Shown: piece after piece, positions 49,701 through 63,700 of the stretch
Numbering within the stretch: the stretch's first letter is position 1
How the letters are laid out: the number at the start of each line of letters is the position of its first letter
Assembly: GCF_052857255.1 (NCBI RefSeq)
Contig: NW_027526719.1
Span: forward strand, 46,203 to 110,202
DNA from: Amblyomma americanum
Taxonomy: Eukaryota > Arthropoda > Arachnida > Ixodida > Ixodidae
DNA: 64,000 nt
Reading direction: 5' to 3'
Notes under the pieces: generated by a model
Seen by the model: only the letters and a program-made list of their open reading frames with translations
Database searches by the model: none
What the model was told of the DNA's origin: nothing
Program-made: the position numbers and the translations under genes

Positions 49701-52199
49701 TTAGCTCGTTTCGGTCTAAAACAGCTTGTTTCGTTATAAGAGAAAAAGTTTTGACGCGTATCAGAGGAAAACTTGTAAAACCGATGTGTTGTGATTTACC
49801 TCGTTTCGGTCTAAAACAACTTGTTTCGTTGGATTAAGCACGAATACATGCTTTTCGCGCAGTTATAAGAGAAAAAATTTTGACGCGTATCACGTGGATA
49901 CTTGTAAAACCAAAGTGTTGTGATTTAGCTCGTTTCGGTCTAAAACAGCTTGTTTCGTTGTATTAAGCACGAATACATGCTTTTCGCGCAGTTATAAGAG
50001 AAAAAGTTTTGACGCGTATCACGTGGATACTTGTAAAACCGGTGTGTTCAGATTTAGCTCGTTTCTGTCTAACACAGCTTGTTTCGTTGTATTAAGCTCG
50101 AATACATGCTTTTCGCGCATTTATAAGAGAAAAAGTTTTGACGCGTATCACGTGGATACTTGTAAAACCGATGTGTTCAGATATAGCTCGTTTTGGTATA
50201 AAACAGCTTGTTGCGTTGTTTTAAGCACGAATACATGCTTTTCGCGCAGTTATAGAAGAAAAAGTTTTGACGCGTAGCAGAGGAGAACTTGTAAAACCGA
50301 TGTGTTGTAATTTAGCTCGTTTCGGTCTAAAACAGCTGTTTCGTTGTATTAAGCACGAATACATGCTTTTCGCGCAGTTATAAGAGAAAAAGTTTTGACG
50401 CATATCAGAGGAGAACTTGTAAAACCGATGTGTTCAGATTTAGCTCGTTTCGGTCTAAGACAGCTTGTTTCGTTCTATTAAGCACGAATACATGCTTTTC
50501 GCGCAGTTATAAGAGAAAAAGTTTTGACGCGTATCAGAGGAAAACTTGTAAACCGATGTGTTGTGATTTACCTCGTTTCGGTCTAAAACAACTTGTTTCG
50601 TTGGATTAAGCACGAATACATGCTTTTCGCGCAGTTATAAGAGAAAAAGTTTTGACGCGTATCACGTGGATACTTGTAAAACCGATGTGTTGTGATTTAG
50701 CTCGTTTCGGTCTAAAACCGCTTGTTTCGATGTTTTAAGCAGAATACATGCTTTTCGCGCAGTTATAGAAGAAAACGTTTTGACGCGTATTAGAGGGACA
50801 CTTGTAAAACCGATGTGTTCCGATTTAGCTCATCTTGGTCTAAAACAGCTTGTTTCGTTGGATTAAGCACGAATACATGCTTTTCGCGCAGTTATAAGAG
50901 AAAAAGTTTTGACGCGTATCACGTGGATACTTGTAAAACCGATGTGTTGTGATTTAGCTCGTTTCGGTCTAAAACCGCTTGTTTCGATGTTTTAAGCACG
51001 AATACATGCTTTTCGCGCCGTTATAGAAGAAAAAGTTTTGACGCGTATTAGAGGGACACTTATAAAACCGATGTGTTCAGATTTAGCTCATCTTGGTCTA
51101 AAACAGCTTGTTTCGTTGTTTTAAGCACGAATACATGCTTTTCGCGCAGTTATAAGAGAAAAAGTTTAGACGCGTATCAGGGGAACACTTGTAAAACCGA
51201 TGTGTTGTGATTTAGCTCGTTTCAGACTAAAACAGCTTGTTCAGTTGTATTAAGCACGAATACATGCTTTTCGCGTTGTTATAAGAGAAAACGTTTTGCC
51301 GCGTGTCACAGGGACACTTGTAAAACCGATGTGTTGTGATTTAGCTCGTTTCGGTCTAAAACAGCTTGTTTCGTTGTATTAAGCACGAATACATGCTTTT
51401 CGCGCAGTTTAAGAGAAAAAGTTTTGACGCGTATCAGAGGAACACTCGTAAAACCAATGTGTTGTGATTTAGCTCGTTTCGGTCTAAAACAGCTTGTTTC
51501 GTTGGATTAATCACGAATACATGCTTTTCGCGCAGTTATAAGAGAAAAAGTTGACGCGTATGTGTTGACGTTGATGTGTTCAGATTTAGCTCGTTTCTGT
51601 CTAACACAGCTTTTTCGTTGTATTAAGCACGAATACATGCTTTTCACGCATTTATAAGAGAAAAAGTTTTGACGCCTATTAGGGAGACGTAAAACCGATG
51701 TGTTGTGGTTTAGCTCGTTTCGGTCTAAAACTGCTTGTTTCATTGTATTAAGCACGAATACAAGCTTTTCGCGCAGTTATAAGAGAAAAAGTTTTGACGT
51801 GTATCAGAGGAAAACTTGTAAAACCGATGTGTTGTGATTTAGCTCGTTTCGGTCTCAAACAGCTTGTTTCGTTGTATTAAGCACGAATACATGCTTTTCG
51901 CGCAGTTATAAGAAAAAAAGTTTTGACGCGTATCAGAGGAACACGTAAAACCGATGTGTTCAGATTTACCTCGTTTCGGTCTAAAACAGCTTGTTTCGTT
52001 GGATTAAGCAGGAATACATGCTTTTCGTGCAGTTATAAGAGAAAAAGTTTTGACGCGTATCTGAGGAAAACTTGTAAAACCGATGTGTTCAGATATAGCT
52101 CGTTTTGGTATAAAACAGCTTGTTTCGTTGTTTTAAGCACGAATACATGCTTTTCGCGCAGTTATAGAAGAAAAAGTTTTGACGCGTATTAGAGGGACA

Positions 52200-54110
52200 C
52201 TTGTAAAACCGATGTGTTCAGATTTAGCTGATCTCGGTCTAAAACAGCTTGTTTCGTTGTTTTAAGCACGAATACATGCTTTTCGCGCAGTTATAAGAGA
52301 AAAAGTTTTGACGCGTATCAGAGGAACACTTGTAAAACCGATGTGTTGTGATTTAGCTCGTTTCGGTCTAAAACAGCTTGTTTCGTTGGATTAAGCACGA
52401 ATACAAGCTTTTCGCGCAGTTATAAGAGAAAACGTTTTGAGGCGTATCACGTGGATACTAGTAAAACCGATGTGTTCAGATATAGCTCGTTTTGATATAA
52501 AACAGCTTGTTTCGTTGTTTTAAGCACGAATACATGCTTTTCGCGCAGTTATAGAAGAAAAAGTTTTGACGCGTATTAGAGGGACACTTGTAAAACCGAT
52601 GTGTTCAGATTTAGCTGATCTCGGTCTAAAACAGATTGTTTCGTTGTATTAAGCACGAATACATGCTTTTCGCGCATTTATAAGAGAAAAAGTTTTGACG
52701 CGTATCATGTGGATACTTGTAAAACCGATGTGTTCAGATATAGCTCGTTTTGGTATAAAACAGCTTGTTTCGTTGTTTTAAGCACGAATACATGCTTTTC
52801 GCGCAGTTATAGAAGAAAAAGTTTTGACGCGTATTAGAGGGACACTTGTAAAACCGATGTGTTCAGATTTAGCTGATCTCGGTCTAAAACAGCTTGTTTC
52901 GTTGTTTTAAGCACGAATACATGCTTTTCGCGCAGTTATAAGAGAAAAAGTTTTGACGCGTATCAGAGGAACACTTGTAAAACCGATGTGTTGTGATTTA
53001 GCTCGTTTCGGTCTAAAACAGCTTGTTTCGTTGGATTAAGCACGAATACAAGCTTTTCGCGCAGTTATAAGAGAAAACGTTTTGAGGCGTATCACGTGGA
53101 TACTAGTAAAACCGATGTGTTCAGATATAGCTCGTTTTGATATAAAACAGCTTGTTTCGTTGTTTTAAGCACGAATACATGCTTTTCGCGCAGTTATAGA
53201 AGAAAAAGTTTTGACGCGTATTAGAGGGACACTTGTAAAACCGATGTGTTCAGATTTAGCTGATCTCGGTCTAAAACAGATTGTTTCGTTGTATTAAGCA
53301 CGAATACATGCTTTTCGCGCATTTATAAGAGAAAAAGTTTTGACGCGTATCATGTGGATACTTGTAAAACCGATGTGTTCAGATATAGCTCGTTTTGGTA
53401 TAAAACATCTTGTTTCGTTGTTTTAAGCACGAATACATGCTTTTCGCGCAGTTATAGAAGAAAAAGTTTTGACGCGTATTAGAGGGACACTTGTAAAACC
53501 GATGTGTTCAGATTTAGCTGATCTCGGTCTAAAACAGCTTGTTTCGTTGTTTTAAGCACGAATACATGCTTTTCGCGCAGTTATAAGAGAAAAAGTTTTG
53601 ACGCGTATCAGAGGAACACTTGTAAAACCGATGTGTTGTGATTTAGCTCGTTTCGGTCTAAAACAGCTTGTTTCGTTGGATTAAGCACGAATACAAGCTT
53701 TTCGCGCAGTTATAAGAGAAAACGTTTTGAGGCGTATCACGTGGATACTAGTAAAACCGATGTGTTCAGATATAGCTCGTTTTGGTATAAAACAGCTTGT
53801 TTCGTTGTTTTAAGCACGAATACATGCTTTTCGCGCAGTTATAGAAGAAAAAGTTTTGACGCGTATTAGAGGGACACTTGTAAAACCGATGTGTTCAGAT
53901 TTAGCTGATCTCGGTCTAAAACAGATTGTTTCGTTGTATTAAGCACGAATACATGCTTTTCGCGCATTTATAAGAGAAAAAGTTTTGACGCGTATCATGT
54001 GGATACTTGTAAAACCGATGTGTTCAGATATAGCTCGTTTTGGTATAAAACAGCTTGTTTCGTTGTTTTAAGCACGAATACATGCTTTTCGCGCAGTTAT
54101 AGAAGAAAAA
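52200..54110 (+). repeat. 5-monomer HOR, 645-bp period, three units
   Basis: The marker TTTTGAGGCGTATCACG places GGCGTATCACG at 52441, 53086 and 53731, spacings of exactly 645 bp (5 x 129). The five monomers in order end in the boxes GAGGCGTATCACGTGGATACTAG, TAGAGGGACAC, CATGTGGATAC, TAGAGGGACAC and CAGAGGAACAC. A single unexpanded copy of the same group sits near 41785, the probable source state. Units differ by very few bases, for example TTTTGATATAAAAC in the first two against TTTTGGTATAAAAC in the third. Confidence 0.93.
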
Positions 54111-57100
54111 GTTTTGACGCGTAGCAGAGGAGAACTTGTAAAACCGATGTGTTGTAATTTAGCTCGTTTCAGTCTAAAACAGCTGTTTCGTTGTATTAAG
54201 CACGAATACATGCTTTTCGCGCAGTTATAAGAGAAAAAGTTTTGACGCGTATCAGAGGAGAACTTGTAAAACGATGTGTTCAGATTTAGCTCGTTTCGGT
54301 CTAAGACAGCTTGTTTCGTTCTATTAAGCACGAATACATGCTTTTCGCGCAGTTATAAGAGAAAAAGTTTTGACGCGTATCAGAGGAAAACTTGTAAACC
54401 GATGTGTTGTGATTTACCTCGTTTCGGTCTAAAACAACTTGTTTCGTTGGATTAAGCACGAATACATGCTTTTCGCGCAGTTATAAGAGAAAAAGTTTTG
54501 ACGCGTATCACGTGGATACTTGTAAAACCGATGTGTTGTGATTTAGCTCGTTTCGGTCTAAAACCGCTTGTTTCGATGTTTTAAGCAGAATACATGCTTT
54601 TCGCGCAGTTATAGAAGAAAACGTTTTGACGCGTATTAGAGGGACACTTGTAAAACCGATGTGTTCCGATTTAGCTCATCTTGGTCTAAAACAGCTTGTT
54701 TCGTTGGATTAAGCACGAATACATGCTTTTCGCGCAGTTATAAGAGAAAAAGTTTTGACGCGTATCACGTGGATACTTGTAAAACCGATGTGTTGTGATT
54801 TAGCTCGTTTCGGTCTAAAACCGCTTGTTTCGATGTTTTAAGTACGAATACATGCTTTTCGCGCCGTTATAGAAGAAAAAGTTTTGACGCGTATTAGAGG
54901 GACACTTGTAAAACCGATGTGTTCAGATTTAGCTCATCTTGGTCTAAAACAGCTTGTTTCGTTGTTTTAAGCACGAATACATGCTTTTCGCGCCGTTATA
55001 AGAGAAAAAGTTTAGACGCGTATCAGGGGAACACTTGTAAAACCGATGTGTTGTGATTTAGCTCGTTTCAGACTAAAACAGCTTGTTCAGTTGTATTAAG
55101 CACGAATACATGCTTTTCGCGTTGTTATAAGAGAAAACGTTTTGCCGCGTGTCACAGGGACACTTGTAAAACCGATGTGTTGTGATTTAGCTCGTTTCGG
55201 TCTAAAACAGCTTGTTTCGTTGTATTAAGCACGAATACATGCTTTTCGCGCAGTTTAAGAGAAAAAGTTTTGACGCGTATCAGAGGAACACTCGTAAAAC
55301 CAATGTGTTGTGATTTAGCTCGTTTCGGTCTAAAACAGCTTGTTTCGTTGGATTAATCACGAATACATGCTTTTCGCGCAGTTATAAGAGAAAAAGTTGA
55401 CGCGTATGTGTTGACGTTGATGTGTTCAGATTTAGCTCGTTTCTGTCTAACACAGCTTTTTCGTTGTATTAAGCACGAATACATGCTTTTCACGCATTTA
55501 TAAGAGAAAAAGTTTTGACGCCTATTAGGGAGACTTGTAAAACCGATGTGTTGTGGTTTAGCTCGTTTCGGTCTAAAACAGCTTGTTTCGTTGTATTAAG
55601 CACGAATACAAGCTTTTCGCGCAGTTATAAGAGAAAAAGTTTTGACGTGTATCAGAGGAAAACTTGTAAAACCGATGTGTTGTGATTTAGCTCGTTTCGG
55701 TCTCAAACAGCTTGTTTCGTTGTATTAAGCACGAATACATGCTTTTCGCGCAGTTATAAGAAAAAAAGTTTTGACGCGTATCAGAGGAACACGTAAAACC
55801 GATGTGTTCAGATTTACCTCGTTTCGGTCTAAAACAGCTTGTTTCGTTGGATTAAGCAGGAATACATGCTTTTCGCGCAGTTATAAGAGAAAAAGTTTTG
55901 ACGCGTATCTGAGGAAAACTTGTAAAACCGATGTGTTGTGATTTACCTCGTTTCGGTCTAAAACAGCTGGTTTCGTTGGATTAAGCACGAATACAAGCTT
56001 TTCGCGCAGTTATAAGAGAAAACGTTTTGACGCGTATCACGTGGATACTAGTAAAACCGATGTGTTCAGATATAGCTCGTTTTGGTATAAAACAGCTTGT
56101 TTCGTTGTTTTAGGCACGAATACATGCTTTTCGCGCAGTTATAGAAGAAAAAGTTTTGACGCGTATTAGAGGGACACTTGTAAAACCGATGTGTTCAGAT
56201 TTAGCTGATCTCGGTCTAAAACAGATTGTTTCGTTGTTTTAAGCACGAATACATGCTTTTCGCGCAGTTATAAGAGAAAAAGTTTTGACGCGTATCAAAG
56301 GAACACTTGTAAAACCGATGTGTTGTGATTTAGCTCGTTTCGGACTAAAACAGCTTGTTTCGTTGTTTTAAGCGCGAATACATGCTTTTCGCGCAGTTAT
56401 AAGAGAAAAAGTTTAGACGCGTATCAGAGGAACACTTGTAAAAACCGATGTGTTGTGATTTAGCTTGTTTCGGACTAAAAAAGCTTGTTTAGTTGTATTA
56501 AGCACGAATACATGCTTTTCGCGCAGTTATAAGAGAATAAGCTTTGACGAGTATCACGTGGATACTTGTAAAACCGATGTGTTCAGATATAGCTCGTTTC
56601 GGTCTAACACAGCTTGTTTCGTTGTATTATGCACGAATACATGCTTTTCGCGCATTTATAAGAGAAAACGTTCTGACGCGTATCACGTGGATACTTGTAA
56701 AACCGATGTGTTCATATATAGCTCGTTTCGGTCTAAAACAGCTTGTTTCGTTGTATTAATCACGAATACATGCTTTTAGCGTAGTTATAAGAGAAAAAGT
56801 TTTGACGCGTAGCAGAGGAGAACTTGTAAAACCGATGTGTTCAGATTTAGCTCGTTTCGGTCTAAAACAGCTTGTTTCGTTATAAGAGAAAAAGTTTTGA
56901 CGCGTATCAGAGGAAAACTTGTAAAACCGATGTGTTGTGATTTACCTCGTTTCGGTCTAAAACAACTTGTTTCGTTGGATTAAGCACGAATACATGCTTT
57001 TCGCGCAGTTATAAGAGAAAAAATTTTGACGCGTATCACGTGGATACTTGTAAAACCAAAGTGTTGTGATTTAGCTCGTTTCGGTCTAAAACAGCTTGTT

Positions 57101-57759
57101 TCGTTGTATTAAGCACGAATACATGCTTTTCGCGCAGTTATAAGAGAAAAAGTTTTGACGCGTATCACGTGGATACTTGTAAAACCGGTGTGTTCAGATT
57201 TAGCTCGTTTCTGTCTAACACAGCTTGTTTCGTTGTATTAAGCACGAATACATGCTTTTCGCGCATTTATAAGAGAAAAAGTTGTGACGCGTATCACGTG
57301 GATACTTGTAAAACCGATGTGTTCAGATATAGCTCGTTTTGGTATAAAACAGCTTGTTTCGTTGTTTTAAGCACGAATACATGCTTTTCGCGCAGTTATA
57401 GAAGAAAAAGTTTTGACGCGTAGCAGAGGAGAACTTGTAAAACCGATGTGTTGTAATTTAGCTCGTTTCGGTCTAAAACAGCTGTTTCGTTGTATTAAGC
57501 ACGAATACATGCTTTTCGCGCAGTTATAAGAGAAAAAGTTTTGACGCATATCAGAGGAGAACTTGTAAAACCGATGTGTTCAGATTTAGCTCGTTTCGGT
57601 CTAAGACAGCTTGTTTCGTTCTATTAAGCACGAATACATGCTTTTCGCGCAGTTATAAGAGAAAAAGTTTTGACGCGTATCAGAGGAAAACTTGTAAACC
57701 GATGTGTTGTGATTTACCTCGTTTCGGTCTAAAACAACTTGTTTCGTTGGATTAAGCAC

Positions 57760-60700
57760 GAATACATGCTTTTCGCGCAGTTATAAGAGAAAAAGTTTTG
57801 ACGCGTATTACGTGGATACTTGTAAAACCGATGTGTTGTGATTTAGCTCGTTTCGGTCTAAAACCGCTTGTTTCGATGTTTTAAGCAGAATACATGCTTT
57901 TCGCGCAGTTATAGAAGAAAACGTTTTGACGCGTATTAGAGGGACACTTGTAAAACCGATGTGTTCCGATTTAGCTCATCTTGGTCTAAAACAGCTTGTT
58001 TCGTTGGATTAAGCACGAATACATGCTTTTCGCGCAGTTATAAGAGAAAAAGTTTTGACGCGTATCACGTGGATACTTGTAAAACCGATGTGTTGTGATT
58101 TAGCTCGTTTCGGTCTAAAACCGCTTGTTTCGATGTTTTAAGCACGAATACATGCTTTTCGCGCCGTTATAGAAGAAAAAGTTTTGACGCGTATTAGAGG
58201 GACACTTATAAAACCGATGTGTTCAGATTTAGCTCATCTTGGTCTAAAACAGCTTGTTTCGTTGTTTTAAGCACGAATACATGCTTTTCGCGCAGTTATA
58301 AGAGAAAAAGTTTAGACGCGTATCAGGGGAACACTTGTAAAACCGATGTGTTGTGATTTAGCTCGTTTCAGACTAAAACAGCTTGTTCAGTTGTATTAAG
58401 CACGAATACATGCTTTTCGCGTTGTTATAAGAGAAAACGTTTTGCCGCGTGTCACAGGGACACTTGTAAAACCGATGTGTTGTGATTTAGCTCGTTTCGG
58501 TCTAAAACAGCTTGTTTCGTTGTATTAAGCATGAATACATGCTTTTCGCGCAGTTTAAGAGAAAAAGTTTTGACGCGTATCAGAGGAACACTCGTAAAAC
58601 CAATGTGTTGTGATTTAGCTCGTTTCGGTCTAAAACAGCTTGTTTCGTTGGATTAATCACGAATACATGCTTTTCGCGCAGTTATAAGAGAAAAAGTTGA
58701 CGCGTATGTGTTGACGTTGATGTGTTCAGATTTAGCTCGTTTCTGTCTAACACAGCTTTTTCGTTGTATTAAGCACGAATACATGCTTTTCACGCATTTA
58801 TAAGAGAAAAAGTTTTGACGCCTATTAGGGAGACGTAAAACCGATGTGTTGTGGTTTAGCTCGTTTCGGTCTAAAACTGCTTGTTTCGTTGTATTAAGCA
58901 CGAATACAAGCTTTTCGCGCAGTTATAAGAGAAAAAGTTTTGACGTGTATCAGAGGAAAACTTGTAAAACCGATGTGTTGTGATTTAGCTCGTTTCGGTC
59001 TCAAACAGCTTGTTTCGTTGTATTAAGCACGAATACATGCTTTTCGCGCAGTTATAAGAAAAAAAGTTTTGACGCGTATCAGAGGAACACGTAAAACCGA
59101 TGTGTTCAGATTTACCTCGTTTCGGTCTAAAACAGCTTGTTTCGTTGGATTAAGCAGGAATACATGCTTTTCGCGCAGTTATAAGAGAAAAAGTTTTGAC
59201 GCGTATCTGAGGAAAACTTGTAAAACCGATGTGTTGTGATTTACCTCGTTTCGGTCTAAAACAGCTTGTTTCGTTGGATTAAGCACGAATACATGCTTTT
59301 CGCGCAGTTATAAGAGAAAACGTTTTGACGCGTATCACGTGGATACTTGTAAAACCGATGTGTTCAGATATAGCTCGTTTTGGTATAAAACAGCTTGTTT
59401 CGTTGTTTTAAGCACGAATACATGCTTTTCGCGCAGTTATAGAAGAAAAAGTTTTGACGCGTATTAGAGGGACACTTGTAAAACCGATGTGTTCAGATTT
59501 AGCTGATCTCGGTCTAAAACAGCTTGTTTCGTTGTTTTAAGCACGAATACATGCTTTTCGCGCAGTTATAAGAGAAAAAGTTTTGACGCGTATCAGAGGA
59601 ACACTTGTAAAACCGATGTGTTGTGATTTAGCTCGTTTCGGACTAAAACAGCTTGTTTCGTTGCTTTAAGCACGAATACATGCTTTTCGCGCAGTTATAA
59701 GAGAAAAAGTTTAGACGCGTATCAGAGGAACACTTGTAAAAACCGATGTGTTGTGATTTAGCTCGTTTCGGACTAAAAAAGCTTGTTTAGTTGTATTAGG
59801 CACGAATACATGCTTTTCGCGCAGTTATAAGAGAATAAGCTTTGACGAGTATCACGTGGATACTTGTAAAATCGATGTGTTCAGATATAGCTCGTTTCGG
59901 TCTAACACAGCTTGTTTCGTTGTATTATGCACGAATACATGCTTTTCGCGCATTTATAAGAGAAAACGTTCTGACGCGTATCACGTGGATACTTGTAAAA
60001 CCGATGTGTTCAGATATAGCTCGTTTCGGTCTAAAACAGCTTGTTTCGTTGTATTAAGCACGAATACATGCTTTTCGCGTAGTTATAAGACAAAAAGTTT
60101 TGACGCGTAGCAGAGGAGAACTTGTAAAACCGATGTGTTGTGATTTAGCTCGTTTCGGTCTAAAACAGCTTGTTTCGTTGTATTAAGCACGAATAAATGC
60201 TTTTCGCGCAGTTATAAGGTTTTGACGCGTATCAGAGGAGAACTTGTAAAACCGATGTGTTCAGATTTAGCTCGTTTCGGTCCAAAACAGCTTGTTTCGT
60301 TCTATTAAGCACGAATACATGCTTTTCGGGTAGTTATGAGAAAAAGTTTTGACGCGTATCAGAGGAAAACTTGTAAAACCGATGTGTTGTGATTTACCTC
60401 GTTTCGGTCTAAAACAACTTGTTTCGTTGGATTAAGCACGAATACATGCTTTTCGCGCAGTTATAAGAGAAAAAGTTTTGACGCGTATCACGTGGATACT
60501 TGTAAAACCGGTGTGTTCAGATTTAGCTCGTTTCTGTCTAACACAGCTTGTTTCGTTGTATTAAGCACGAATACATGCTTTTCGCGCATTTATAAGAGAA
60601 AAAGTTTTGACGCGTATCACGTGGATACTTGTAAAACCGATGTGTTCAGATATAGCTCGTTTTGGTATAAAACAGCTTGTTTCGTTGTTTTAAGCACGAA

Positions 60701-63700
60701 TACATGCTTTTCGCGCAGTTATAGAAGAAAAAGTTTTGACGCGTAGCAGAGGAGAACTTGTAAAACCGATGTGTTGTAATTTAGCTCGTTTCGGTCTAAA
60801 ACAGCTGTTTCTTTGTATTAAGCACAAATACATGCTTTTCGCGCAGTTATAAGAGAAAAAGTTTTGACGCGTATCACGTGGATACTTGTAAAACCGATGT
60901 GTTGTGATTTAGCTCGTTTCGGTCTAAAACCGCTTGTTTCGATGTTTTAAGCAGAATACATGCTTTTCGCGCAGTTATAGAAGAAAACGTTTTGACGCGT
61001 ATTAGAGGGACACTTGTAAAACCGATGTGTTCCGATTTAGCTCATCTTGGTCTAAAACAGCTTGTTTCGTTGGATTAAGCACGAATACATGCTTTTCGCG
61101 CAGTTATAAGAGAAAAAGTTTTGACGCGTATCACGTGGATACTTGTAAAACCGATGTGTTGTGATTTAGCTCGTTTCGGTCTAAAACCGCTTGTTTCGAT
61201 GTTTTAAGCACGAATACATGCTTTTCGCGCCGTTATAGAAGAAAAAGTTTTGACGCGTATTAGAGGGACACTTATAAAACCGATGTGTTCAGATTTAGCT
61301 CATCTTGGTCTAAAACAGCTTGTTTCGTTGTTTTAAGCACGAATACATGCTTTTCGCGCAGTTATAAGAGAAAAAGTTTAGACGCGTATCAGGGGAACAC
61401 TTGTAAAACCGATGTGTTGTGATTTAGCTCGTTTCAGACTAAAACAGCTTGTTCAGTTGTATTAAGCACGAATACATGCTTTTCGCGTTGTTATAAGAGA
61501 AAACGTTTTGCCGCGTGTCACAGGGACACTTGTAAAACCGATGTGTTGTGATTTAGCTCGTTTCGGTCTAAAACAGCTTGTTTCGTTGTATTAAGCACGA
61601 ATACATGCTTTTCGCGCAGTTTAAGAGAAAAAGTTTTGACGCGTATCAGAGGAACACTCGTAAAACCAATGTGTTGTGATTTAGCTCGTTTCGGTCTAAA
61701 ACAGCTTGTTTCGTTGGATTAATCACGAATACATGCTTTTCGCGCAGTTATAAGAGAAAAAGTTGACGCGTATGTGTTGACGTTGATGTGTTCAGATTTA
61801 GCTCGTTTCTGTCTAACACAGCTTTTTCGTTGTATTAAGCACGAATACATGCTTTTCACGCATTTATAAGAGAAAAAGTTTTGACGCCTATTAGGGAGAC
61901 GTAAAACCGATGTGTTGTGGTTTAGCTCGTTTCGGTCTAAAACTGCTTGTTTCGTTGTATTAAGCACGAATACAAGCTTTTCGCGCAGTTATAAGAGAAA
62001 AAGTTTTGACGTGTATCAGAGGAAAACTTGTAAAACCGATGTGTTGTGATTTAGCTCGTTTCGGTCTCAAACAGCTTGTTTCGTTGTATTAAGCACGAAT
62101 ACATGCTTTTCGCGCAGTTATAAGAAAAAAAGTTTTGACGCGTATCAGAGGAACACGTAAAACCGATGTGTTCAGATTTACCTCGTTTCGGTCTAAAACA
62201 GCTTGTTTCGTTGGATTAAGCAGGAATACATGCTTTTCGCGCAGTTATAAGAGAAAAAGTTTTGACGCGTATCTGAGGAAAACTTGTAAAACCGATGTGT
62301 TGTGATTTACCTCGTTTCGGTCTAAAACAGCTTGTTTCGTTGGATTAAGCACGAATACATGCTTTTCGCGCAGTTATAAGAGAAAACGTTTTGACGCGTA
62401 TCACGTGGATACTTGTAAAACCGATGTGTTCAGATATAGCTCGTTTTGGTATAAAACAGCTTGTTTCGTTGTTTTAAGCACGAATACATGCTTTTCGCGC
62501 AGTTATAGAAGAAAAAGTTTTGACGCGTATTAGAGGGACACTTGTAAAACCGATGTGTTCAGATTTAGCTGATCTCGGTCTAAAACAGCTTGTTTCGTTG
62601 TTTTAAGCACGAATACATGCTTTTCGCGCAGTTATAAGAGAAAAAGTTTTGACGCGTATCAGAGGAACACTTGTAAAACCGATGTGTTGTGATTTAGCTC
62701 GTTTCGGACTAAAACAGCTTGTTTCGTTGCTTTAAGCACGAATACATGCTTTTCGCGCAGTTATAAGAGAAAAAGTTTAGACGCGTATCAGAGGAACACT
62801 TGTAAAAACCGATGTGTTGTGATTTAGCTCGTTTCGGACTAAAAAAGCTTGTTTAGTTGTATTAGGCACGAATACATGCTTTTCGCGCAGTTATAAGAGA
62901 ATAAGCTTTGACGAGTATCACGTGGATACTTGTAAAATCGATGTGTTCAGATATAGCTCGTTTCGGTCTAACACAGCTTGTTTCGTTGTATTATGCACGA
63001 ATACATGCTTTTCGCGCATTTATAAGAGAAAACGTTCTGACGCGTATCACGTGGATACTTGTAAAACCGATGTGTTCAGATATAGCTCGTTTCGGTCTAA
63101 AACAGCTTGTTTCGTTGTATTAAGCACGAATACATGCTTTTCGCGTAGTTATAAGACAAAAAGTTTTGACGCGTAGCAGAGGAGAACTTGTAAAACCGAT
63201 GTGTTGTGATTTAGCTCGTTTCGGTCTAAAACAGCTTGTTTCGTTGTATTAAGCACGAATAAATGCTTTTCGCGCAGTTATAAGGTTTTGACGCGTATCA
63301 GAGGAGAACTTGTAAAACCGATAGGTTCAGATTTAGCTCGTTTCGGTCTAAAACAGCTTGTTTCGTTCTATTAAGCACGAATACATGCTTTTCGGGTAGT
63401 TATGAGAAAAAGTTTTGACGCGTATCAGAGGAAAACTTGTAAAACCGATGTGTTGTGATTTACCTCGTTTCGGTCTAAAACAACTTGTTTCGTTGGATTA
63501 AGCACGAATACATGCTTTTCGCGCAGTTATAAGAGAAAAAGTTTTGACGCGTATCACGTGGATACTTGTAAAACCGGTGTGTTCAGATTTAGCTCGTTTC
63601 TGTCTAACACAGCTTGTTTCGTTGTATTAAGCACGAATACATGCTTTTCGCGCATTTATAAGAGAAAAAGTTTTGACGCGTATCACGTGGATACTTGTAA

